From Alliaria petiolata (Eukaryota; Streptophyta; Magnoliopsida; Brassicales; Brassicaceae): a DNA stretch of 64,000 nucleotides. The notes below the pieces were generated by a model. It was not told where the DNA came from. It did not search any database and worked only from the letters and a program-made list of their open reading frames with translations. The position numbers and the translations under genes are program-made. Below are positions 23,019 to 33,007 of the stretch, piece by piece. The stretch is from contig JAHZTW010000001.1 of assembly GCA_020283515.1 (NCBI GenBank), positions 253,079,738 through 253,143,737 of the forward strand. Direction: 5' to 3'. Within the stretch, counting starts at the first letter, position 1; the number at the start of each line of letters is the position of its first letter.

Positions 23019-26000
23019 ATGACGGGAGGTTCCCTTAAGTTCGAGATTCCGCGATTCGATGGGAAGAGAAATTTCGGTCTTTGGCGAGGACGAGTGAAAG
23101 ATCTTCTAACACAGCAAAAGATCAGGAAAGCGTTAACGAATGTAAAACCAGAAGCCATGACGGCTGAGGATTGGGAGGAGATGCAGGCGCAGGCTGTTTC
23201 GACAATACATCTGTGTCTTTCAGACGAGGTGATGCTTCAAGTGGAGGATCTCACAACCTGCAGGGAGATCTGGGAGAAACTGGAGAATTTGTACATGTCG
23301 AAGTCGCTGTCAAGCAAATTGTATCTCAAGCAGCGTTTGTACGGACTGAAGATGTCAGAAGGATCAGATCTGATGCAGCACGTACACGCCTTCAATCAGA
23401 TCATCGGAAATCTGGCTCGTGTGGGGGTAAAAGTTGACGATGAAGATAAAGCCATGATCATGTTGTGTTCATTACCTCCTTCGTATGAGACTCTGCTAAC
23501 AACACTCACATACAACAAGGACAATATATCTTTGGAGACGGTTGCTGTTTCACTCCAATATCATTATGAGCGAAGACAGAAGCCAGGAGTAGAAGGTTCT
23601 CATGGTGATGGATTGTTTGCGAACAATCAGGAGAGAGGAAGGCAGATGAACAAACATGATGGGACAAGCAGTGGCAGATCAAAGTCAAGGAACAGAAAGA
23701 AGACTGTCTGCTATGGTTGTGGTGGCACAGGTCATTACAAGCGGGATTGTCCAAATAAGGGAAAGAACAAAGGAAAGTCTGCGAATGTAACGCATCAAGG
23801 GGATGATTCAGGGGATAACGACTTGCTTGTTGTTATGTCAGGTCATCAAGTGGATTCTTGGGTGATGGATACAGGCGCGTCATTTCATATGACTTCTAAC
23901 CGGAAGCGATTCGAGACGTACAAAGTTGGGAATATTGGATCGGTTCAGTTGGCGGATGACAGAGTCTGTGGCATCGTTGGTAGTGGATCTATCAAATTTA
24001 GGATGCATGAGAGTCATTAGGACGCTTACTGATGTGAGACATGTTCCCTCTGTCAAGAAGAATATGATATCATTGGGTACTCTTCACAGAAACGGATTTA
24101 GATTTCATGCAGTTGAAGGAGAAGACGTTGTGAAGGTGTGCAAGGGATCGATGGTAATGATGAAGGGAACGATGACATGAGGAAGCACCTATCGATTGGT
24201 AGGAAGTGTAGTTGTAGGTGGAGCTGCAGCTGTGATATCTGAATCAGACAGCACAACTATATGGCACATGCGCATGGGACATATAGGTGTGCATGAGTTG
24301 AATGAGCTCCAAAAGAGGGGTCTGCTGGGAGGTATGAAGAATTGCAAGATGGATTTTTGCAAGTTCTGCGTGATGGGAAAGCAGTCCAAAGTGTCTTTCA
24401 AGACAGGTCTACACACGATAAATGGTCTTCTAGACTATGTACATTTAGATGTGTGGGGACCAACTCGAGAGCAGTCATTGGGAGGATCTAGATACTTCGT
24501 TATCTTCACTGATGATTTTTCAAAGAAGGTCTGGGTATACTTCATGAGGCAGAAGTCTGAGGTATTTGAAAAATTCAAGATTTGGAAGGCTGCAGTTGAG
24601 AACCAGACGGAGAAAAATGTGAAGTATCTAAGATCAGATAATGGCACATAGTATACTGATGGGAAGTTTGTCAAGTTCTGTGAGGAGCATGGTATTCAGA
24701 GGCACTATACAGTGAGGAAAATACCACAGCAAAACGGGGTCAGTGAGAGGATGAACCGAGCTATCGCTGAGAAGGCTAGGTGTTTAAGGTTGAATGCAGG
24801 ACTTCCAAAGCAGTTCTGGGCAGAGGCAGTAAACATGGCGGTTTATCTCATCAATAGATCGCCAATGAGCTCTCTTGAAGGGAAGGTTGCTGAAGAGGTT
24901 TGGATTGGGGTAGATATTGATCTATCAAACTTGAGGATTTTTAGATGTCCAGCCTATATGCTTATACCAAGTGATGAAAGGTCTAAGTTGGATTCAAAAT
25001 CCAAGAAGAACATCTTTCTAGGCTTTGAGAAAGGTGTTAAGGGCTTCAAGTTATGGAATCCTGAGTCTAAGAAGAGGATTTTCAGTAGAGATGTGGTGTT
25101 CGATGAGCAGTACATGGTGGAACAGGCGAGGTCAGAACCAGTGGTTGTTACGTTTGAGACTGAAAATGAACCTAAAAAGACTAAGGAGGTGCCTAGTAAG
25201 GCTAGGCTAGCAGCAGAAAATCCTGAGAAGCCTTCTGAAGATGAGCACAAAGTTCAGCAGGAGGATGAGCAGGAGGAAGAGTAGGAAGAAGCAGAGGAGA
25301 GTGGTGATACAGGCAAACCAAACAGGGTCAGAAAAGCGCCAGTAAGATATGGTTTTGAAGACATGGTCGGTTTTGCTCTTTCTATTGATTCAGATGTTCC
25401 ATTGACTTATAAAGAGGCTATTGCTAGTCTGGATAAGGAGGAATGGACTGGGGCTGTGATGAAAGAGAATGAGAGTCTAAGCAAGAACCGTACTTGGGAT
25501 CTTGTGCCTTTACCAAAGGGAAAGAAGGCGATTGGATGCAAGTGGGTTTTCACTAGGAAACCATGGATATCTGAAAAGGAGTTTTTGAAATTCAAGGCAA
25601 GATTGGTTGCAAAGGGATACTCACAGAGGAAGGGAGTAGATTATGACGAAATTTTCTCTCTTGTGGTTAGGCACACTTCAATACGAATTGTGCTTGGTTT
25701 AGTAGCTAGCTGGGATCTTCATCTTGAACAGATGGATGTGAAGACAGCTTTCCTTCATGGAGATTTGGAGGAAGAGATCTACATGGAGCAGCCAGAAGGG
25801 CTTGTGAAACCAGGTGAAGAGAAGCTTGTATGCAGATTGAGGAAGTCTCTGTATGGGTTGAAGCATGCTCCAAGACAATGGTATAAGCGGTTTGACTCCT
25901 ACATGGTAAATATTGGCTATCAAAGATGTGAGTATGACTGTTGTGTCTACGCGAAGTGCCGTGATGGTCATCCTCCTATACTCTTGTTGCTTTATGTTGA

Positions 26001-26961
26001 TGATATGCTCATTGCTGGGAGCAATATGGGTGATATTGCGGAGTTGAAGAGGTTATTGGGCAGAGAGTTTGAGATGAAGGATCTAAGTGCTGCCAAGAAA
26101 ATCCTTGGGATAGAAATTCGCAGAGAGAGGAGCTCTAAGAGATTATGGCTGTCTCAGAAGAGTTACATACAGAAGGTTCTAGAAAGGTTTGACATGGCAA
26201 ATGCTAAACCCGTTTCTACACCTTTGGCGAATCATTTCAGTCTTTCAGCTGCTCAGTGTCCTAAGTCTGAAGAAGAAATCAGAGGTATGGAACAAGTTCC
26301 TTATGTTAGTGCTGTTGGTTGTCTTATGTATGCCATGGTTTATACAAGACCAGTTTTGGCTCAAGCTGTTAGTCAAGTTAGCAAGTACATGTCTAAACCT
26401 GAGGGAGAACATTGGGAAGCTGTGAAATGGATTCTCAGGTATTTGAAAGGTACAACTGATCATGGGATTATGTTTGGAGGCCAAGAGAGTGTTTCAGTTT
26501 TGGGGTATGTTGATTCAGATTATGCAGGAGATTTGGATAATAGAAGGTCCACTACAGGCTTTGTGTTTACACTAGCTGGAGGACCTATATGTTGGAGATC
26601 TGTGCTACAATCCGTTGTTGCATTGTCTACCACAGAAGCTGAATACATGGCAATGGCAGAAGCAATAAAGGAGGCCCTTTGGGTTCAAGGACTTGTGACA
26701 GAGTTGGGTATTGAGCAAGGTGGAGTTCAGCTACACTGTGATAGTCAGAGTGCAATATTTCTGGCGAAAAATCAAGTATATCATTCAAGGACAAAGCACA
26801 TTCATGTGAGGTTTCACAAGATTAGGGAGTTGGTTGCTTCGGGTGAGATCATTCTGGAGAAAGTGCATACGTCAGAGAATGCAGCTGATATGCTAACCAA
26901 GCCAGTTACTGTGGAGAAGTTCAAGCACTGCTTGGAGCTGTTCCATGTCTTCCAATGCTAG
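23019..26961 (+). pseudogene. gag-pol polyprotein of the young copia element, broken
   Basis: Order of domains from the ATG at 23019: gag; CCHC zinc knuckle (CYGCGGTGHYKRDC); aspartic protease with a DTGAS motif; integrase with an H-H-C-C zinc domain (WHMRMGH ... CKFCVMGK) and core; reverse transcriptase with YVDDM; RNase H with DSDYAGD and the ADMLTKPV tail. This is the Ty1/copia order (protease, integrase, RT, RNase H). A frame change near 24000 moves the reading from the gag frame into the pol frame, and stops follow at 24178-24180 (TGA), 24649-24651 (TAG) and 25282-25284 (TAG). The RT-RNase H portion is one uninterrupted 532-codon stretch. It is therefore a recent but defective copy. Confidence 0.92.
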
Positions 26962-27010
26962 AGGAAGAAGCAAAAGGACCCATGAAGAGATTTTTTGTCA
27001 AGGTGAAGTT

Positions 27011-27271
27011 TGTTATTTCTGGTGACAAATAATCAAAGGGGTCTATGGTACAGTTTCCAATTGGGCTTAGGAAAAGGAAACTCCTAGAAAAAGGAAACTC
27101 CTAGGAAAAGGAAACTTCTTTTTCTAAGTGGTTTAGGAATCGGGTTTTACGGCTTATAAATACAAGGTGTTAGGGTTGTAAATTATTATCACACGAGTTA
27201 ATAAGAAACCCTAAAAGGGTGTTTGCCTCAAACGTTTCGTTTCTTTGCTTTTTCGTTCTTGTTTCACAACA
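27011..27271 (+). repeat. 3' LTR of the young copia element
   Basis: 261 bases. It differs from the 5' LTR by three substitutions, a 2-base insertion (GGGGTCTATGG versus GGGGTATGG) and one base in a T run. It is followed directly by the AAACT target duplication. Confidence 0.95.
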
Positions 27272-27276
27272 AAACT

Positions 27277-28924
27277 TTATTAGATAATGGAAGTGAATGA
27301 GTTGCAATAGTTTTATTCAAAAGCTCAAAATGGGGATGACCCAAACGAGAGTGCCAATCTGAAATGGTAGTCTTGACACTCGAAAAAGCACAAAACGAAG
27401 AAAACAAAGCTGAAGAAGAAAGCGGCCACTCATACATACCACCTTTGACACTACCCTTTGTTACTTGCGCCCCCGAGCTTAGATCCCTCACCTGAAATGC
27501 CATAGGATCAAAAGTGACAGATACGTTATTATCTGCACATAGCTTGTACACAAAGATCAAGTTCTTCTCCATAGTTGGTACATGTAACACATGATTTAAA
27601 TGGAAATTACGAGTGGGAGAAGAAAGAGATGTTGAACCCGTGTTGGCGATTTGTAGACCGGAGCTGTTGCCAATAACAACATCATCATTGCCATAGTATG
27701 GATCATGGAGAGCTAAGTTATTTAGATCAGACGTGATGTGGTGAGAAGCTCCACTATCAAGAAACCACGACGACATCTCTGCAGTGCTAGTGGAGTGAGT
27801 AGCGACATTCACTCTTGGATGCCAGTACTGAGAATCTGCATTTTGAGGTTGATTCGCAGTGAATTTGAAGCGATGGCACCCTAAGCATTATGGCCTTGGA
27901 TTCCACATGCTTAACACTTCCCAAGGTACGGGCGTGATTGTCGTTGGTTTGAGACACGGTGATCTGACTTCGGCTGCTCCATAAACTGCTTTGGAGATGG
28001 CCGCCAGTTATTGTTTTGTCTTTGACCAGCAACATTAGCAGTTGCAGGTAAAGAGTTTGAGTGTGGAGACTTGCACAGGATATCCACTTCTCTGTTGAGA
28101 AGTTTCTCGTGAAGCTCTTCGAATGGAATAGGCGTGTCGCGACTATTGACGGAGTCAATAATTGATTTGTAATCTTCAAAGAGACCTTCAAGAATATGCT
28201 CAACAAGATCTTCATGGTCGATAGGCTTACCTAGAAGTGCAAGTTGATCGGCCTTGGATTTCATGAATTGCATGTATTCATTAATGGATTTAGTGCCTTT
28301 AAAGCTTTTCTTCAGTTGATCTTTCAATTGTTTGATGTGCACTCGAGATGGTGTGCCATATGTCTTGGCGAGTATCGTCCATGCTTCACAAGAGGTTGTT
28401 GCCGATGCTACAAGCGGCTGAAGTGGTGTAGAGATGGCGCCAAGTAGAGCCGTGAATATAAGCTTGTCTTGGCAGGTCCATGAGATGAAAGTTGGGTTAG
28501 CTACTTCCGATCCAGCTTGTGTGATGAGAGGGGATGGAGGTGTAACTGAGTCATCGATGAACTGAGAGAGGTTATGTCCTCCAAGGAAGAGACGAACCTG
28601 AAGGCTCCACGTTAGGTAATTAGTGGAGCAGAGCTTAGTAACACTTGACATGTTAACAGCTAGGAGCGGTGCCTGTGGATCTGCAGTGTTTCTAACCTGC
28701 GTGATAAGGAGATCGGAGACACCAGTTACAGCCATGCAGAAAGATAAAAAAATTAGGTTAAAGGAGCGTACTCCTCTGATACCATATGGAGAAGGGTTTT
28801 TTTATTATTGAAATGAAATGATACACAAGTATTTATATAGTTACAGAGGAATCCTAAGTGAATATCTACGATAGGAAAATAAGTAAATATTCTATAATTA
28901 CAAAGATATGACAATATTCTAACA
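27277..28924 (-). mobile_element. Older Ty1/copia relic, right part: 5' LTR, PBS, gag, protease, start of integrase
   Basis: Reading leftward: an LTR of about 138 bases (28787-28924, TGTTAGAATATTG to CTTCTCCA), a primer-binding site (TGGTATCAGAGG, 28773-28784), gag from ATG 28735 to a stop at 27911 inside the zinc knuckle, a frameshift, then a protease (LDSGASHH) and the first half of the integrase zinc domain (WHSRLGHPHFELL). The frame continues across the young element into 22440-22729. There is no second LTR on the left side, so the element lost its 3' half. Confidence 0.88.
28787..28924 (-). repeat. 5' LTR of the older copia relic
   Basis: About 138 bases bounded by TG (minus-strand start TGTTAGAATATTGT) and CA (CTTCTCCA), adjacent to the primer-binding site. 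It contains CTATATAAATACTTG, a TATA-like box. No partner LTR is present in the window. Confidence 0.8.
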
Positions 28925-29940
28925 CAAACAATCTACTAGACTTTTCTTTTAAAAAAAAACAATCTACTAGACTAATTCGAGTTAGAGGAGAATTTTTTTT
29001 GTAGAGAATTGAGAGCTAAAGACAAAACAAATGAGAATGATGAATGAGGTTATGCAAATTGACTCAAAACATAATTCTTAAATTTTATAGAATAAGTATG
29101 TTAGTGAGTTGTTTTTGTTGTGAGATTACAATATAATGTAAAGTTTTTCTAATCCAAATCTAACATATAAGAAATATAATGATAATATAAATATGCTATG
29201 TCTAATATCGAGATTTAGTGGATTTTTTTTTTTTTTCAGATATCACAAGCAAATTTTACTTTATAGTCAGGTTTTGATGATCCATAATAGAATTGATAGC
29301 AAATTATACATTTTGTTCTCTAGTTTACCTTTAATATTTTTCGTCACGACCAGAGTGGGATGCAAAACATAAAATTTGCAGTCACCAAACAGAACACATA
29401 TGTAATTATCCGGTTAGAATTAAGGCGATAAACAGTTGGGACGGGTCGGTGGTCACTCTTCGACAATCTTAAATAAACTTCTTTAATTTCAAAGGATCCA
29501 ACTCGACATTCCATGAGCACAAAATCCTGCAATTCTACAAATATTAATACTGATTTCAAAATATAAGCATTCGAACATAAATTTTCCCGTATTAATAAAC
29601 TATAATCAAACTTCTTTATAACAGAAACAATCAAAAGAAAGAAAAATGAAGAACATTCTAATAGAAAATTCTAAAAGTACACAATTAAGTTAAAAAATTA
29701 GTGAAATCCCGAACCCTTAAGCACCATTATAAAAATCTCTCAATACTAACTTTTTGAACACAACTAACTCGAAATTTTGTACCAACGAAATGAAAGTTAA
29801 AACGAAAAACAGATAACGTTTTGAAGTTATTATCGTCTCCATCTGGCTGGTCATTGTGATCACAAGATTACTAACGCATAATTTAGAAAGCGTTTATGCT
29901 GTTTAATTTTCTATTAAGTAATATGAACTGTGTTAAAAGT

Positions 29941-30457
29941 AGGGGTGGGCATTTCGGTTTAAATTTGGGTTCAGTTCGATTTAGTTAGTTTGGGTCTAAG
30001 AAAATTTTAACTGAACTCAACCAAAGTTAATTCGGTTTGGTTTGTATTCGGTTTGATTTGATTATAGTTCGGTTTATTTCGGGTTGGTTTGATTTTTAGT
30101 TCGATTTAATGGAATTAATTTACAAAATACAAAATCAAATCCAACCAACATCAATAATTAATATTAACAAAAAGAGTAGTATAAAAGTATAAACTCAATA
30201 ACTTAAATAAAACTTATAAAAAAACATTGAATTGATATTATAAAAACTCAAATCATTAATATTATTAATATAATTAATTAAATAATAAATTTATTGGGTT
30301 TTCAATTCGGTTCGGTTATAAACTGAACCGAACCATTCGGGTTGACTAAAACTTTAACCGAAATATTTTGGCATAGATTTTGGTTTGATTTAGGTCGGTT
30401 TGAATTTGATTGGTTCGGATTGGTTCGGTTTGGTTCGGTTTTTCTGTCCATCCCTAA
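29941..30457. mobile_element. hAT-like non-autonomous element
   Basis: The segment starts AGGGGTGGGCATTTCGGTTT and ends GGTTTTTCTGTCCATCCCTAA, imperfect inverted ends of the 'GGGATGGGCA' kind. It is flanked by the exact 8-base direct repeat TTAAAAGT (29933-29940 and 30458-30465), the target-duplication length of hAT transposons. The interior is AT-rich with many CGGTT words and has no coding capacity. Confidence 0.6.
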
Positions 30458-31403
30458 TTAAAAGTCAAAAGTCAGATTGCAGAACTTGTAGATTTTTCTT
30501 TTTGCGTTTTTTCTTTTCCCAAATAATTTGTTAATGATTTTAATTTTTTATTCGTTTGGGTTAATTGGGCGTAGAAACCTCTCTTCTTGCAATTTAATCA
30601 ATTAAACTACCGTCTTGAACCAAAAAGGAAAACAAATATTTTTAAATAAATAACTTTGGAATTTCGCACAAATTAAGATATTTAAATATCAACTCACGAG
30701 CAAAAAAACTGGGAAACTTGACAAGAATTGGATCTTACTGAAATTTGATTGGAGGTTAATCATACACAATAATGGAAAAATTGAAATCTTAAGTTTCTAA
30801 AAACGATCCTAAGGGGGTTTTGGTCATTTTACTATTGGTAAACAAAACCCTATCTCCAAATCTGTTATATATATAACTCTAGTTGCATTTTTTTTAACCT
30901 ATCCAACCTAAAAGAGAATAAAATTGATGTTCATGAGCCACCGACCCGATCAATGTATAGAAGATGCATCGTTGACTAGTGTTTATTTGGGAAAAGTGTC
31001 AAAATATTATGAGAAGATGAACAAAGGTTAATGATCTTCTTTCTTCTTATATATGTGCTTTTTTTATTAGTACTTTTCTCAAAAAAAAATTTGAAGTAAT
31101 TGAATACAACTTTGTGCTCAAGGATCATGCAAACCCCACTTGTGCTAATAAATCTGAACATGTATATGTTCTTATTAGGATGAAACTATATTGGTTTAAA
31201 ATATAACTAATAAATTCTTGTATAGATCTAATTGGCCATTGATGTTTGTTTTATATGTATAACTCGTAACTAAGTTGAATAGGTGAGTATTAGCTAAATC
31301 AGTTTCGTTGGGACAATAAAAAAACTTGCAACCACAATAATAAACTGAAACAGCAGAATAGCAAAATAACGATATAGCAAAATTAATGCAAAACAAAATA
31401 GCG

Positions 31404-32563
31404 CACTACAAGAAAATACGGATTTTCCGACTGCTCAAGTAGCCGCTACATAGTCGCTAAAACGTAAATTACGACTATTTAACTACTATAAGATGTAGTC
31501 GTAAATACTTAGTCGTTAAAGTATGTATTCATAAATACGACTATGTATCGTTATCGTACAATTAGTCGTAATGTAGTCGTTACATTTTACGACTCTTTTA
31601 CCACTATTTTACGATTAGTGGCATAATCAGTGCAGAATAACATGCTTTAAAGTAGAATAGCAGAATTTAGTAGATTGATAAAGTTCTTTTTGATTTTTTT
31701 TTTTTTTATAAAATTAAAGGGTTGAAATAGCATAATAGCGAAATATGTGAATAACAAAATAGCAGAATCAATAGGCAAAAAAACTACTGTTAATTAGATG
31801 AATAACTTTTTGTCTAAACATTATTATATAAATTTAAAACGTCCAGGATGGATTGGATTATAGCTTGTTGATTTTTTTTTAATGAGTTTATGCTTATTAT
31901 TATGAATGATATGTATTCGATAGAATCAAAACGATGTACATACCATTCAAACTCAAAATATGCGAGATGAATTATAAAATTTTACATTCTATTATTATAA
32001 GTTGAATAGTATGTATTCCACTGAATAGTCTTTTGTGAAAACGTGAAAATGTTGCCCATAAACTTTATTAATTTTGATTAGTTATTTATGGTTGGAATTT
32101 TGTATATATAGATGAGTTTTCTTTTGTAGTGTTATGTTTATATGAATGATAAAGTGATGTTTGTTCGGTTAGATTTCAACTTTTGGTGATTAAATTTGAT
32201 AATTTGTAACTAGGAATTATATAGCAAAACTAACAACATCATGATTCATGTGTTGCCTATCTCTCAAATTGATAAGAAACATTTTTTCCTCTAAATCTCA
32301 CAAAGACACATTGGTTCAAGCTTGATGACATATCTACAATATTAGTACCAAATCATTAGGCTTAGAAGTTGCAGTCGTAAACTACTTTTCATAGGTTTAA
32401 AAAACATGATTGTAAAAAGCTTAGAAAGGCTATATGATTATAATTGCAGGTGATGATGTCCAAGATGATGAAGATCTTCCATCTTTATTTACATAACATA
32501 TACATATTATTTTTTGGTTTACTGACAGATTTTGTCGATTCTAGCTTTTTTTCTCTTGTAGTG
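31404..32563. mobile_element. Non-autonomous CACTA element
   Basis: The left end is CACTACAAGAAAAT. Subterminal TAGTCGTA/TACGACTA words crowd 31430-31620, and the right end reads TTTTCTCTTGTAGTG at 32563, an inverted match to the left end. A second possible right end, TTTTCTTTTGTAGTG, occurs at 32131, so the length is either about 1.16 or 0.73 kb. No transposase is encoded and no 3-base target duplication is evident. Confidence 0.6.
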
Positions 32564-32920
32564 TTCAAATCTCCCTCACAAGTTTTGTTATTTGGTTTCG
32601 TAAACCTCTGCGAATTTACACTTTACGTCCCGAGACCTGGATCCTCAGCCACCCATCCACCAATATACGCATTGTATGTGAGTCATGTTTTAATCATCAT
32701 CTTTTTGAAAACCAATTAGAATATTGATGATTTCAAAATATAAATATAAAATATCTTCTCCCCAAAAGATTACCATTTTATATAATGACAAACTAACGAT
32801 GTTTTTTCGATTACCACTTTTGTTTTCTTTCTAATATGTATACAGAGCTCTGAGAGTCCTACACCGCAAACTATTGGTAACACCGAAGAAAGATCATACT
32901 CCCCAAAAAGTAGTCTTAAA

Positions 32921-33007
32921 CTATTGGAGCATTTGTCTGGTCTCTTCTGACATCGTCTCAAGTTCTATAAGAGCTTGCTCGATCGCATAGAACACCATCT
33001 TCTTAAT
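32921..33007 (-). CDS. JMJ29: Detached terminal exon of JMJ29
   Basis: A 29-codon exon (IKKMVFYAIEQALIELE ... stop) preceded by a GTGTAAAG acceptor continues the frame after the ...KAREDKLE exon ending at 35828, with both junctions in phase 0. It matches the conserved C-terminal IKKM..YA..QAL helix that ends plant KDM3-type proteins. Without it the protein would run into intron sequence. The 2820-base intron is many times longer than the other introns of this gene. Confidence 0.85.
   Translation of the reverse strand: MKKMVFYAIEQALIELETMSEETRQMLQ

Larger units (their letters stand above)
22735..27271 (+). mobile_element. Complete young Ty1/copia LTR retrotransposon, inactivated
   Basis: LTRs of 260 and 261 bases (22735-22994 and 27011-27271) begin TGTTATTTC and end TTCACAACA, and a 5-base target duplication AAACT lies at 22730-22734 and 27272-27276. 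The LTRs differ by three substitutions and two small indels, so the insertion is recent. A primer-binding site TGGTATCAGAGC (22997-23008), matching initiator tRNA-Met, follows the 5' LTR. The LTR carries a TATA-like CTTATAAATA. The element sits inside the integrase gene of an older copia relic. Its polyprotein has one frameshift and three stops, so it could move only with help from another copy. Confidence 0.95.
28925..32920. other. AT-rich spacer downstream of JMJ29
   Basis: No gene is visible. It holds a hAT-like element (29941-30457) and a non-autonomous CACTA element (31404-32563), listed separately. The JMJ29 3' untranslated region must start at 32920 and run left. Confidence 0.6.

Noticed and set aside
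29344..29634. Minus-strand ORF with a SDHRPV motif, resembling an endonuclease/exonuclease/phosphatase C-terminus
   Set aside because: Only one short motif matches; the surrounding residues fit neither LINE endonuclease nor inositol 5-phosphatase convincingly.
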